64,000 nt of DNA from JAFAXD01 sp051985675 (GCA_051985675.1 JBPYFJ010000092.1:21966-85965), one strand, 5' to 3'. Positions 52,561 through 60,913 are shown, numbered from the stretch's first letter. The notes: generated from the sequence alone by a model not told the origin. A program made the numbers and translations.

Positions 52561-52883
52561 TGACTGAGAGACCGTTGGTGGGGCGACTAAACGGCCGTCC
52601 GGCGAGGATGTCAATGCGTTGGCGATGCCGTCGGCCGCAGCGATTCGCGGGCATCGTTTGATCTGTTGCGGCCTTTGCCGACCCTGGCGTGGCGGATTTG
52701 TTGCCGAGTCAACACTATCGGTTAGGCGGAATGTTTGTAATCCTAGACTCTCGCATCGCGCCACAGGTCGGCGGCGGAATCCTCCGGCATTTCTCGCCAA
52801 GCGAGCGATGAACCATTTTCAGGGCCGATGTTACTAAGCGTATGCGCAGGCATTGAGATGGGAATCAGGGCCGAGGGCGGACC
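52561..52883. other. 323-base non-coding stretch upstream of the cob riboswitch
   Basis: Should contain the promoter of the cob operon (minus strand). I see no convincing -35/-10 pair and no supported gene; short open frames on both strands have no domain or ribosome site. Confidence 0.5.
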
Positions 52884-53075
52884 ATGGAAGGATGGATAGT
52901 GGTTTCGTTTCTTGTTGGTTGGATCGTCGGTATATGCACGACCGTTGGCGCCCAGTCAGCTTTCGACAGAGATATCGAAAGACGATTGGTGTGGACCAAC
53001 GGGGGTCGGGCCTACAAATTAGCGCCGATCGAACCAACGAAAATGAACAGCGCAGATTCGAAAGGAACGGACTAA
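52884..53075 (+). CDS. Small single-helix membrane protein, unknown function
   Basis: A 63-residue frame with a hydrophobic helix at residues 4-22 (WIVVSFLVGWIVGICTTVG) followed by a polar tail with DIERRLVWTNGGRAYKLAPI. CGAGGGCGGACC lies just before the ATG. Its 3' end overlaps the end of the GNAT gene by four bases, tail to tail. The family is not recognised, but the ordering of helix plus basic tail and the ribosome site favour a real small protein. Confidence 0.5.
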   Translation: MEGWIVVSFLVGWIVGICTTVGAQSAFDRDIERRLVWTNGGRAYKLAPIEPTKMNSADSKGTD

Positions 53076-53533
53076 GCGACATCAACAGCTAAATTGCCAA
53101 AACGCCAAAGCTCGACCTCGGCGCAAATTTCTGCCTTCAGAGTTTTATAAAAGTCCCGCGCCATATCGTTGTTGTGCGCAAGTTCGAAGTCGATTGCGGC
53201 GCAGCCTAACTCAGCGGCACGCGCTTGGACCGCGATAACAAGAGCCCCTCCAATACCTTCACGGCGTTGATCGTGCGCAACCCAAAGATCGCTCAGCCAC
53301 AGGCGCTTCTCACGAGTATGAAATTCAAATCTCCGACAAAATGCGGCAAAGCCAACGATGCGATTTCCTTCCTCAGCAACAAGGCATTCGAACCACCGAT
53401 CTTGACCAAAACCGCTGTCCACCAATTGAGAAGCATCCGAACCCGGATCGGGATCGTTGACGTGCTTCGCAAGCTCTCTAGCGAGCTCTGCAACTGCGAT
53501 CATATCGCGAGGCGAAGCGTGGCGTATTTTCAT
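53072..53533 (-). CDS. GNAT-family N-acetyltransferase
   Basis: A 153-residue acetyltransferase. The acetyl-CoA loop QRREGIGGALV and the preceding strand LWLSDLWVAHD are clear, as is the C-terminal ELAHNNDMARDFYKTL, which resembles diamine/aminoglycoside-type GNATs. The substrate cannot be inferred. The ATG at 53533 has AGGA upstream; an in-frame GTG five codons earlier is also open. A repeat copy follows upstream of the start. Confidence 0.88.
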   Translation of the reverse strand: MKIRHASPRDMIAVAELARELAKHVNDPDPGSDASQLVDSGFGQDRWFECLVAEEGNRIVGFAAFCRRFEFHTREKRLWLSDLWVAHDQRREGIGGALVIAVQARAAELGCAAIDFELAHNNDMARDFYKTLKAEICAEVELWRFGNLAVDVA

Positions 53534-53572
53534 ACTTGTTCCTAGCACGACATTTGCGCCAAAGCGTTGCTA

Positions 53573-53691
53573 ACGTCCCATTTGGGTCATTAGCCGACAT
53601 GCGGTCGCAGTTCCGAATGTCCGCTTTAACCCGAAAGCCGACATTCGCGCCGCGACAGTGACTGTCCGCTTAGTGCCAATAACGGACCGCG
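53573..53691 (+). repeat. Dispersed GCGGACATT-type repeat, copy 3
   Basis: TTTGGGTCATTAGCCGACAT then CGAATGTCCGCTTTAACCCG and GCCGACATTCGCG, aligned with the copy at 38511-38600. It lies between the GNAT gene and a frameshifted small gene. Confidence 0.7.
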
Positions 53692-53692
53692 T

Positions 53693-53894
53693 TAGGTGGC
53701 GTCGCGCGTGGTCAATGCCTTTCGACCGGCATCCGTCAACGTTGCCAACATCCACCAGTCGGCGGATTGGTGCAGCTTGAGAAATCCCCCCGCTCAAGCA
53801 GTCGAGCCGGCCCAATCTGGTCGGAACGCAGGAGTACGTGCGGCTTCTCGCGCGCTGTCTCCAGGATGCTCCACATGGTGGGTGTGAATGTCAT
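53693..53894 (-). pseudogene. Small gene apparently broken by a one-base shift in a G run
   Basis: Reading from the ATG at 53894, the protein runs MWSILETAREKPHVLLRSDQ and on to ARLLERG, then hits a six-G run near 53790 and soon stops. With one more G the frame continues sensibly as FLKLHQSADWWMLATLTDAG to RKALTTRDAT and a stop at 53693. The combined product of about 67 residues looks like a small winged-helix-like protein, but the family is not recognised. The shift could be a true mutation or a base-call error in the homopolymer. Confidence 0.4.
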
Positions 53895-54201
53895 TGGAGC
53901 CTTGTGTGATCCCCCTTGGTAGGGTCGCACCTTCCCCTGTGGGGGACTATGGAATACTGGCCCTGCCGATGTGGCGAGGCCTTTTCTTTTGAGCACTCAA
54001 GATTCCCGTCGCTTGATCATGTCCATTTTGCATCGCAAGGGCGGAGCGGTCGAGATACGTCCCTCCCGGACTTACTGGTGAGAAAGCTATTCACTTGCAG
54101 ATGAGGGATCGAGGTCGTCCGATCTCATAATAATTCGGCGCGAGTCCGCGTAGACCAGGAAAGGTCCAACAGCGCACCAATCTTCGGCACCGACCGGTCC
54201 G
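53895..54201. other. 307-base gap with no supported gene
   Basis: A 62-codon plus-strand frame (53916-54104) contains WPCRCGEAFSFEHSRF, which has a faint zinc-ribbon look, but no ribosome site or support. A minus-strand frame overlaps the DUF899 end. Nothing else is visible. Confidence 0.45.
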
Positions 54202-54984
54202 TCAGTTATGCATCGCGCAGCCACAGCCTGGCGCATGGTATCGGCCGTTTGGCTCGACCGTGCCGCCGTTGCCATACATGTTTTTCGGTCGAGCCCAGTC
54301 TGCCAGCGAGTGATACGGCCCCGCCTCGTTTCTGCCCTGGGGCATCACGTCCAGGTATCCGTAAATGCCAAGAAACTGCTCGCCCCCGCGGCTATAGGTC
54401 GAGTAGGTGTGAAAAATCCGACCAGACTCGTCCTTGTAGAACACGCTATCGCCTGAAAGATCTTCCAGACCGGCTGCCCATTCCGGCGCCTGCTGGAAAT
54501 TGTAGAGCGCACGACCGGAAGCGACCTGCTCGGGCTTGAAGGACACGTTGAAGTCGTAGTTGAAGTCGCTGTGATAGGAGGAGACCCAGGGAAAGCGCCA
54601 GCCCATCCTTTTGCGCACGGCCTCAATCTCGTCGATGGGCGCGCGCGCAACTACAACATAGGTGACATCGTGGTTGTGAAGATGCTCGAGCAAGCCGTCG
54701 ACGTGATCGACCTCGAGCGAACACCCGACGCATTGATGCGCAACACCTGGCCCCATCATGAAATGTTTGATGAAGAGCTGGCTGCGCCCGTCGAAGAGAG
54801 CCGCCAGCGTGACTTTCCTGTCTGGCGCATCGAACACATATTCTTTCTCGATCCTGACCCAGGGCAGCGCGCGTCGCGCGGCGCTCAGATCATCGCGCAG
54901 CTTCGTCAACTCTTTTTCCCGTGCGAGCAGCGCGCGTCGCGCCGCGATCCACTCGGCTTGGCTCACGACAGCGTGTGGTTCCAT
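54202..54984 (-). CDS. DUF899 family thioredoxin-like protein
   Basis: A 260-residue cytosolic protein. It opens AEWIAARRALLAREKELTKL, continues LPWVRIEKEYVFD, and has FIKHFMMGPGVAHQCVGCSL with two cysteines three apart, equivalent to the redox-like centre of the DUF899 family. FPWVSSYHSDFNYDFNVSF and DGSVFYKDESGRIFHTYSTY-like segments, the latter read DSVFYKDESGRIFHTYSTY, are also typical. Members are annotated as thioredoxin-like with no known reaction. CGGAGACTTC precedes the ATG. A perfect 20-bp palindrome lies 93 bases upstream and may be an operator. Confidence 0.9.
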   Translation of the reverse strand: MEPHAVVSQAEWIAARRALLAREKELTKLRDDLSAARRALPWVRIEKEYVFDAPDRKVTLAALFDGRSQLFIKHFMMGPGVAHQCVGCSLEVDHVDGLLEHLHNHDVTYVVVARAPIDEIEAVRKRMGWRFPWVSSYHSDFNYDFNVSFKPEQVASGRALYNFQQAPEWAAGLEDLSGDSVFYKDESGRIFHTYSTYSRGGEQFLGIYGYLDVMPQGRNEAGPYHSLADWARPKNMYGNGGTVEPNGRYHAPGCGCAMHN

Positions 54985-55077
54985 TGAAGTCTCCGTTCGG
55001 ATCGTTGCGGCTCCACTTGCGAGCCGCCAGCGTCAAGCACCCCGAGTGCTCCCTTGAGAACCAGAGATGGCGAGTAC

Positions 55078-55097
55078 CATACCGACTAGTCGGTATG
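55078..55097. promoter_or_regulatory. Perfect 20-bp palindrome, TetR-type operator candidate
   Basis: CATACCGACTAGTCGGTATG is fully self-complementary. The core ACCGACTAGTCGGT has the shape of operators bound by TetR-family repressors. It lies 93 bases before the DUF899 start codon. No TetR gene is in the window, so the regulator would be encoded elsewhere. Confidence 0.5.
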
Positions 55098-55485
55098 TTG
55101 TCAAGCTGGCCACGCCGACCGATGTAACCGTGGATGCGGCGCGCGCGATCGCCGCTTACGGCAAAACCCTTGCGACGCGGCAACGTGAGCTGTGATGCAT
55201 CGCTGATGAGAGTTCGACGACCGTCCCAGGGCAAAGGTGACGCATACCCTCGGATTTCTCCGACATATGAGATAGCTGATCTCAGGAGGTGGGATTAACC
55301 TTGCCGACTGCCCGCACCACCTGTGCTCGTCCACGGTGTCCGAAGCAAGCTGTCCTGCCGGGAGTGCGGCGGCTCCTTCGGAGGAACGTCAAATCCAAAG
55401 CCACAACAGTGCTTCCTGCACCATGTACCGCGGTCTCGTTCAGAAATTTCAAATCTGAAAGCGGAAATTGGAATCATGTAGTTGT

Positions 55486-55559
55486 TAGTGCCCCTTTGTT
55501 TCCGAGGTGCGTATCAGAGGGTGCTGCGATGCATCACGTACTTCGGGAACGGGGCACTA
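55486..55559. repeat. Foldback element TAGTGCCCC...GGGGCACTA
   Basis: TAGTGCCCC (55486-55494) is exactly inverted at 55551-55559, and the inner arms TTCCGAGGT and ACTTCGGGA pair with a mismatch. It belongs to the same group as the element at 29809-29874, and like it is joined at CTAG to the next repeat. Confidence 0.8.
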
Positions 55560-55675
55560 GGTACCCATAAAATTGGCCATTTCGTCCCAGCTTTTTGATT
55601 GTCAGCTTCTCCCTCAAAAGCGGACGTCCGTGGACGCGCGAGCAATATATCCGCTAAGCGCCAACTAACGGACAT
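55557..55675 (+). repeat. Dispersed GCGGACATT-type repeat, copy 4
   Basis: CTAGGTACCCATAAAATTGG and CTCAAAAGCGGACGTCCG, ending TAACGGACAT, follow the same order as copy 1 at 34734-34857. The junction with the foldback element is CTAG in both places. Confidence 0.75.
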
Positions 55676-55792
55676 CGGCGGAATCGCTTTGCAACGAAGC
55701 GAAACGTAGCCTGCCCGCATGACCGCGGTGCCGCCGGTGGCTAAGTACAATCCCTGAATTGCTGGTTATTGGCATCCGCTTATCTTGCCGCA

Positions 55793-55951
55793 ATGCTGAA
55801 TGAGTCTCCGGTGCCAGTTTGCCCGCATTGCGGTGCTTTCATGAAGCACGTGCGGACAATCCCGCGTTTGGGAGGCCTCCCAGAAATACGGGTCTACTAC
55901 TGCGCACCTTGCGCGCACGTCGAGACGATCAAGCGGCAGCGGGCTGCTTAG
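55793..55951 (+). CDS. Small zinc-ribbon protein (52 residues)
   Basis: The protein reads MLNESPVPVCPHCGAFMKHV, then IRVYYCAPCAHVETIK. Two CxxC pairs, CPHC and CAPC, would bind one zinc. Small proteins of this layout are frequent in rhizobial genomes, function unknown. The ATG at 55793 is chosen because the conserved-looking part starts there; a frame to 55769 exists. A 38-residue membrane peptide gene begins 13 bases after the stop. Confidence 0.6.
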   Translation: MLNESPVPVCPHCGAFMKHVRTIPRLGGLPEIRVYYCAPCAHVETIKRQRAA

Positions 55952-55964
55952 CAAATTGGCGAAA

Positions 55965-56081
55965 ATGACGAAGCCGGACACGCCGTTTCCAAAGCACTGG
56001 CTGTATTACATCGTGCTCAAATACGCGGTGATTACTGCAGCGGTATTGATAGCGCTCTACGTCGCGTTCTCGCTATCGTGA
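55965..56081 (+). CDS. 38-residue single-helix membrane peptide
   Basis: MTKPDTPFPKHWLYYIVLKY followed by a hydrophobic helix AVITAAVLIALYVAFSLS and a TGA stop. Codons have the high third-position GC of the genome. The gene begins 13 bases after the zinc-ribbon gene and may be translated from the same message, although only a weak GCGAAA lies before the ATG. The amphipathic, positively charged N-terminus suggests a cytosol-in orientation. The function is unknown. Confidence 0.5.
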   Translation: MTKPDTPFPKHWLYYIVLKYAVITAAVLIALYVAFSLS

Positions 56082-56220
56082 GCAACGATAAGACCAAGGG
56101 TGAGCGTTGCGGGTTGGCAACAAACACCATTCTATCCGGCCACTTCGTCGGCGTTGGCTAGCCGTGTCGGTCGGATCTGAGACCTGTGCCCTTGCCCGGT
56201 GGTCGCGCTACACTTGAAAA

Positions 56221-56538
56221 TCAAGCCGAGCAGGAAATGCACGTAGCTGCTGTTGGCAGCGTTTTCAGGCGTCTTGGGTCGATCGGCCTTCCGCATTTGG
56301 CACAAGCGCCGTATGTGCCCTCGGATATCCGCTCGAGGGTGGCTTCAATCTGCCGGATTTCCGCAAGCTCGGTTCTTCCTATGACCTCAAGTGCTTCTTG
56401 ATTTTCAAGTTCAATGGCTTGGTCCTCGGAATCAGCCGGGAGCGGTTTGTGTAATTCGCGATCGACCTTCGCAAAGTGCGTCCGCAATTCTGCAAGGCGC
56501 GTCTTTAGCGCTTTTGCGATCTCTTCATGCTCATTCAT
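56221..56538 (-). CDS. DksA/TraR-type zinc-finger protein
   Basis: A 105-residue protein with an N-terminal coiled coil (IAKALKTRLAELRTHFAKVD) and a C-terminal zinc finger CAKCGRPIDPRRLKTLPTAA followed by TCISC. This is the short DksA/TraR layout; such proteins bind RNA polymerase through its secondary channel and modulate transcription in stress. Four cysteines are all present. The ATG at 56538 follows GGAAAAGAC; an ATG seven codons upstream is also possible. It is divergent from nothing close and lies 140 bases past the cyclase-like gene end. Confidence 0.88.
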   Translation of the reverse strand: MNEHEEIAKALKTRLAELRTHFAKVDRELHKPLPADSEDQAIELENQEALEVIGRTELAEIRQIEATLERISEGTYGACAKCGRPIDPRRLKTLPTAATCISCSA

Positions 56539-56689
56539 GTCTTTTCCACTTCCAGTCATTATTATGTCGGCCCATTGGGCTCCGCGACGCTGCGTCTCAT
56601 AGTTTAGCCACTATCGTCAACTGCACACACCTACGGCTGGATCAGATCGTTGGCCGTCGCTCGAGGACCGCTGCGGGGCACGAGGCTAG

Positions 56690-59600
56690 CTACGCATTCA
56701 GCGCGTCGAGCAGCGCTTTTGCCTCCTTGAGGTCAGGTGTATCGAAACCTTCGGTGAACCAGCCGTAGAGGGGTGCCAGCAGGTCGCGAGCCTCGTCTCG
56801 TCGCTCTCGTTTGCTCAAAAACCGAGCGAGGCTGATCGCAGCACGCAACTCGAACCCGCGGCTACCTTGCTCGCGCGCAACCGTGAGTGAAGTGCGGAAA
56901 CAACGCTCGATTTCCGCCCAGTCTGGCATCGACAGGCGTTGAAGTAATTCGCCCCGCAAGCGGTGGAGCTCAGCATCGGCCCAATGTGCGCCGCAAGCCT
57001 CCGCCGCTGCTAGCGCCGCAGCCAGCACCTCAAAAGCTTTCGTTATCGCTCCCGTCGCCGCGAGCGCCTCGGCTAACAAGCCGAGAACCATCGATTCGAC
57101 GCGGCGCGCACCTGTTGCTTGCATCGCCGCGATGCCTTCACGGATACGTTCGGCAGCGACTGTTCCTTGCCCGCTTTGAGCCATGGCGCCGCCTTGGAGG
57201 ATCAAGCCGTAACCTAAAAACAGCGCAAATCCATGCTCCTCGGTGAGCGAAACCAGTTCGTTTGCGGCGTTCGCTCCTTCCGTTGTCCAGCGCGCTGAAA
57301 TTGCCGTCAGACCGGCATAAATCAGGGCATAGGCAAGAGTGTGCCGGTGGATGGACTTCCGCGCGGACTGAACTCCCTCGTCGAGAGCTTTTCTCGCCTG
57401 ATCGGGAAAACCGCGATGCCAGAGTGCCCAACCGCGGACGCAGATGGCGGTAATCCCGATGTCTGCCCCGAAGCGGAAAGCCAGCGCCTCATGCTCCTCC
57501 GGCCGATACAATGCCACCGCCCGGTCGAGATGCGATAAGGCCTCTTGAAAATCTCCAGTCGGGATCAGCGACGAGCCGACGAGCCGGTGCCCGGTCAACA
57601 ATAGTCCGGACTGTGCCTGAGATTGGGCGAGCGACAGGAATTCCTTTGCCTGCTCGAGCGCTGCGATCGGCTCGCCGCCGAGGTACTGCGCGACCCAAAG
57701 CCCGTACAGCACCGAAAAGTGGAGGATGGTGCCCGCAGCATTGGTATCCAATACCAAGTCCCGTGCGCGACGGAGGACTAAGCCGACTTCGGTGTTTGCA
57801 TGGCCCTTCGCCTGCATGAGTGCTGCCGCCAGGGTGACCTGCAGCTCGAGCTCACGATGTTTGCGCTCCCGGAAATCGTGCAGTTCGTCAATCAGCTGCA
57901 GCCCTTTCCTCAGCTGCGCTATTGCCTCGACAAACGCCGATTTCGCGGCGGATTGTTCGCCCGCCCGAGACCAATAGGCAATTGCCTCTTGGATCAGGCC
58001 GGCTTCGGTGAAGTGGTGCGCAAGAACTTGCGGCTGTGCCTCTGCAACACTCGGGAAATGCTCTGCAAGGGTGCGAGCGATCCGCGCGTGCAATGTCTTG
58101 CGCGCGGCTCGTAGCAGCATGCTGTAGGCCGTATCCTGAACCAGTGCGTGCTTAAAGAGATAGGTGGCCTGCGGCGGTCTCCCCGAGGCGAAGATCAGAC
58201 CTGCATCGACAAGCAGGGTCAGGGCCTGCGCCAACTCCCGCTCGCTGCGCTGCGCGGATGCCGCCAACAGCTCATACGAGAACTCGCGCCCAATTGCGGC
58301 GCCGACCTGTGCGACATCCTTCGCGATCGGCCCGAGCCGGTCGAGGCGCGCGATCAGTGACGCGTGAAGCGTTGCTGGCACTCCCACGGACGTCGCCGGA
58401 ATGGGCCCGATCGTGGCGTTTTCGAGGACAGCTTTTGTCAGCTCTTCGAGGAAGAGCGGCACGCCGTCGGTGCGCTCGACGATCTCGGCCACAATCTCCT
58501 TGGAAAGCGATGTGTTAGGCCCTGCGATCTGATCGACGATGGCTGTGCAAAGCCCCTGATCGAGGCGAGCGAGCGTCAGCGAGACAACCTGGCGTGACCC
58601 CGCCCAGGGCGAGTTGAATTCGGATCGCAGGGTGGCGACTAACAGCACGGGCAGTCCCTCGATTCGATCGACGATCAAATCGAGAAATTCCTGCGACGTC
58701 GCATCCGTCCAGTGCAGGTCTTCGAAGATCATCAGCACCGGTTGCTGTTGCGCAACCCGCGCGAGGTATCGTACTAGCGCCTCCAACGTTTTTTCTTTTT
58801 TACGCTGCGGTGTGAGATCGGGCACGCGATAGCGGCCTGAATAGGGAAGCGACAGGAGTTCGGCAATGAGCCCTATATCTTCCTCCGATGGCGCGATTGG
58901 AGCGAGCATCGCCCCGAGCTTGTCGAGTCTTGCTTGGGGCGTGTCGTTGCGCTGAAATCGTGCCTCCCGCTCGAGTTCACCAATGATGGGGAAAAAGGGG
59001 GTGTCCCGGTGGTGAGGCGAGCAAAAATATTGAAAGACGTTGTGCTGCTGTGTCTGGAGACGTTGCCGAAGCACCGCCGCCAAACGCGACTTGCCGATCC
59101 CCGGCTCGCCCGAGATCAACACGACTCGCCCAACACCGTCCTTGGCCTGCTGCCAGAGCCGGAGCAGACAATTGAGCTCTTCTTCGCGACCAACGAACGC
59201 TGTCTCGCCCGAGCGCAGCGCCTCGAAGCGGCTATGGACGCTGCTAACGCCCGATACTAGCCAAGCGCGCTGTGACTTCACCAATCCTTTGAGCCGCTGC
59301 GGCCCAAGATCGACGACCTCGAAGAGAGACCCCAATTGTTGGCGCGTGCTGTCAGCGATTACCACGGCGTTTGGTTTGGCGAGCGCTTGCAGTCGCGCGG
59401 CAATATTCGGCGTCTCGCCGATGACAGTCTGCTCCTGGGCCGCGCCCGCCCCAATCAAATCACCGACTACGGAGAGTCCCGTAGCGACCCCGACGCGGCA
59501 TTGGAGCTCGATAGCCGCGTGCGGCCTCAACACGGGCACGGCAGCGACCAGCGCAAGCCCGGCCCTCACCGCCCGCTCAGCGTCATCCTCGCGCGCCTGT

Positions 59601-60028
59601 GGGTAACCGAAATAAATCAGCGCGCCGTCACCCATGTATCTGGCGATAAATCCGTCGAACCGCCCTGCAACTTCCTGGATGCACCGGTGATACACTCGGA
59701 TCACCTCGCGCAGGTCTTCGGGATCGAGCCGTGACGACAACGCCGTCGAGCCGACGAGATCGCAGAACACTACCGTGAGCTGTCGCCGCTCAGCTTCCGC
59801 TGCTCGAGGGCCGTTCGGGACCGGCACGATCGCTGGCTGCTTGCCGCTGTCGTTCAAGGAGGCAATCGCGGCGAGCAGGCGGCGACGATGGCCGACCGAG
59901 GCAATGCCTAGGCTGCTGAGATCCTCGGCCGTCAGGCTAGGCAGCACCGTGCCGTCAATATCGTTGTCGCGAAATATCGGCTCGTACTGTTGCAGCCCGA
60001 GGCCGCGGAGCCATGCCGCAACGTCCAC
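56690..60028 (-). CDS. SAM-domain / class III cyclase / AAA ATPase / TPR regulatory protein
   Basis: A 1112-residue multidomain protein. Residues 1-60 are a SAM domain (VAAWLRGLGLQQYEPIFRDN). Residues about 75-250 are a class III nucleotide cyclase domain (LTVVFCDLVGSTALSSRLDP, ARYMGDGALIYFGYPQAREDDA) with both metal-binding Asp regions. Next is an AAA/STAND-type ATPase with Walker A SGEPGIGKSRLAAVL and Walker B MLIFEDLHW-like MIFEDLHWTDATSQEF. From about 650 on come many TPR-like helical repeats (EQAKEFLSLAQSQAQSGLLL). Such proteins are typical of Bradyrhizobium relatives; whether the cyclase makes cAMP is unproven. The start is GTG at 60028 with GGGAGG ahead; a TTG at 60052 is an alternative. 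Confidence 0.88.
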   Translation of the reverse strand: MDVAAWLRGLGLQQYEPIFRDNDIDGTVLPSLTAEDLSSLGIASVGHRRRLLAAIASLNDSGKQPAIVPVPNGPRAAEAERRQLTVVFCDLVGSTALSSRLDPEDLREVIRVYHRCIQEVAGRFDGFIARYMGDGALIYFGYPQAREDDAERAVRAGLALVAAVPVLRPHAAIELQCRVGVATGLSVVGDLIGAGAAQEQTVIGETPNIAARLQALAKPNAVVIADSTRQQLGSLFEVVDLGPQRLKGLVKSQRAWLVSGVSSVHSRFEALRSGETAFVGREEELNCLLRLWQQAKDGVGRVVLISGEPGIGKSRLAAVLRQRLQTQQHNVFQYFCSPHHRDTPFFPIIGELEREARFQRNDTPQARLDKLGAMLAPIAPSEEDIGLIAELLSLPYSGRYRVPDLTPQRKKEKTLEALVRYLARVAQQQPVLMIFEDLHWTDATSQEFLDLIVDRIEGLPVLLVATLRSEFNSPWAGSRQVVSLTLARLDQGLCTAIVDQIAGPNTSLSKEIVAEIVERTDGVPLFLEELTKAVLENATIGPIPATSVGVPATLHASLIARLDRLGPIAKDVAQVGAAIGREFSYELLAASAQRSERELAQALTLLVDAGLIFASGRPPQATYLFKHALVQDTAYSMLLRAARKTLHARIARTLAEHFPSVAEAQPQVLAHHFTEAGLIQEAIAYWSRAGEQSAAKSAFVEAIAQLRKGLQLIDELHDFRERKHRELELQVTLAAALMQAKGHANTEVGLVLRRARDLVLDTNAAGTILHFSVLYGLWVAQYLGGEPIAALEQAKEFLSLAQSQAQSGLLLTGHRLVGSSLIPTGDFQEALSHLDRAVALYRPEEHEALAFRFGADIGITAICVRGWALWHRGFPDQARKALDEGVQSARKSIHRHTLAYALIYAGLTAISARWTTEGANAANELVSLTEEHGFALFLGYGLILQGGAMAQSGQGTVAAERIREGIAAMQATGARRVESMVLGLLAEALAATGAITKAFEVLAAALAAAEACGAHWADAELHRLRGELLQRLSMPDWAEIERCFRTSLTVAREQGSRGFELRAAISLARFLSKRERRDEARDLLAPLYGWFTEGFDTPDLKEAKALLDALNA

Positions 60029-60174
60029 GCTCACCTCCCGGACACGGCCCAACCGGCTTACCGTACCCCAAATTGTCGTGATGCGTGAATATTGAGGGCA
60101 GCGCGCCGGCGGCCGATGTTGCGGAGGGGATCATGCGAGATTTTCCCCGCGGCAATCGTTTTGGCCGCAACTTT

Positions 60175-60222
60175 GCTTCCGACGCTGGTAAAAATGCTTG
60201 CCGCGAGGGGTGCGTCGGAAGC
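60175..60222. repeat. Foldback GCTTCCGACGC/GCGTCGGAAGC before the HAD gene
   Basis: Eleven bases GCTTCCGACGC (60175-60185) are exactly inverted at 60212-60222. A further pair, CCCCGCGGCA against TGCCGCGAGGGG, interleaves with it. It ends 17 bases before the phosphatase start and close to ACACTAG, like other elements here. Confidence 0.7.
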
Positions 60223-60238
60223 AGGACACTAGGTGAGC

Positions 60239-60913
60239 ATGCGCATCGAACCGGTATTTCTGTTTGATCTCGACGGCACGCTGATCGACAGCGTGTATCA
60301 GCACGTCCGTGCCTGGAAGGACGCGCTCGATCAGGAAGGCATCGAGCTTGCCGTCTGGCGCATTCATCGCAAGATCGGCATGAGCGGTGGCCTGTTCACC
60401 AACCAGCTCCTGCGCGAGACCGGGCTCGACATCAGCGTCGAACGCGTCGAACGGCTGCGCCGGCGCCACGCGGCGGCCTACCGGAAATACGCGGACGACG
60501 TGCGGCCGCTGCCGGGCGCGCGCGAACTGCTGGCGTGGCTCTCGGACGCGGGCATTCCGTGGGCGATCGCCACCAGCGGGCTGATGGAGACCGCAGGGCT
60601 TAATCTCGCGTCACTCGGCGTCGACCCGCAGCGCACCCCGGTGGTGACGCGCGATCAGGTCAAATATGCCAAGCCGGATCCGGATCTGTTTTTGGCGGCG
60701 GCTGCGCGGCTCGATGCGCCAATCGAGACCGCGATCGTGGTCGGCGACAGCATCTGGGACATGCTAGCGGCGACGCGCTGCCGCGCGCTTGCCGTCGGAT
60801 TGCTCAGCGGCGGCTACGGGCTCGATGAGCTGCAGCAATCGGGCGCGTTCCGCGTTTATGAGGATCCGGCCGACTTGTTGTTTCATATCGACGAGGTCGG
60901 AGGGCGGCGATAG
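60239..60913 (+). CDS. HAD-superfamily phosphatase (phosphoglycolate phosphatase-like)
   Basis: A 224-residue enzyme with the four HAD motifs: FLFDLDGTLIDS (motif 1, catalytic Asp), ATSGLMETA (motif 2 Thr/Ser), KPDPDLFLAAAARL (motif 3 Lys) and VVGDSIWDMLAA (motif 4). The helical cap of subfamily I lies between motifs 1 and 2. Substrates in this group are sugar phosphates and phosphoglycolate; the specific one is unknown. The ATG at 60239 is preceded by AGGTGAGC; a GTG two codons earlier is possible. It is convergent with a large secreted protein gene. Confidence 0.9.
   Translation: MRIEPVFLFDLDGTLIDSVYQHVRAWKDALDQEGIELAVWRIHRKIGMSGGLFTNQLLRETGLDISVERVERLRRRHAAAYRKYADDVRPLPGARELLAWLSDAGIPWAIATSGLMETAGLNLASLGVDPQRTPVVTRDQVKYAKPDPDLFLAAAARLDAPIETAIVVGDSIWDMLAATRCRALAVGLLSGGYGLDELQQSGAFRVYEDPADLLFHIDEVGGRR

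Larger units (their letters stand above)
54985..55792. other. 808-base gap with a palindrome, repeats and possible gene debris
   Basis: Contains the operator-like palindrome (55078-55097), a foldback element (55486-55559) and repeat copy 4 (55557-55675). A plus-strand segment around 55300-55490 reads VRSKLSCRECGGSF, resembling a zinc-ribbon fragment, but no intact start or family can be shown. No complete gene is supported. Confidence 0.5.

Noticed and set aside
52525..52800. A 91-codon minus-strand frame upstream of the riboswitch
   Set aside because: It runs into the start of the riboswitch region and has no ribosome site, signal or domain.
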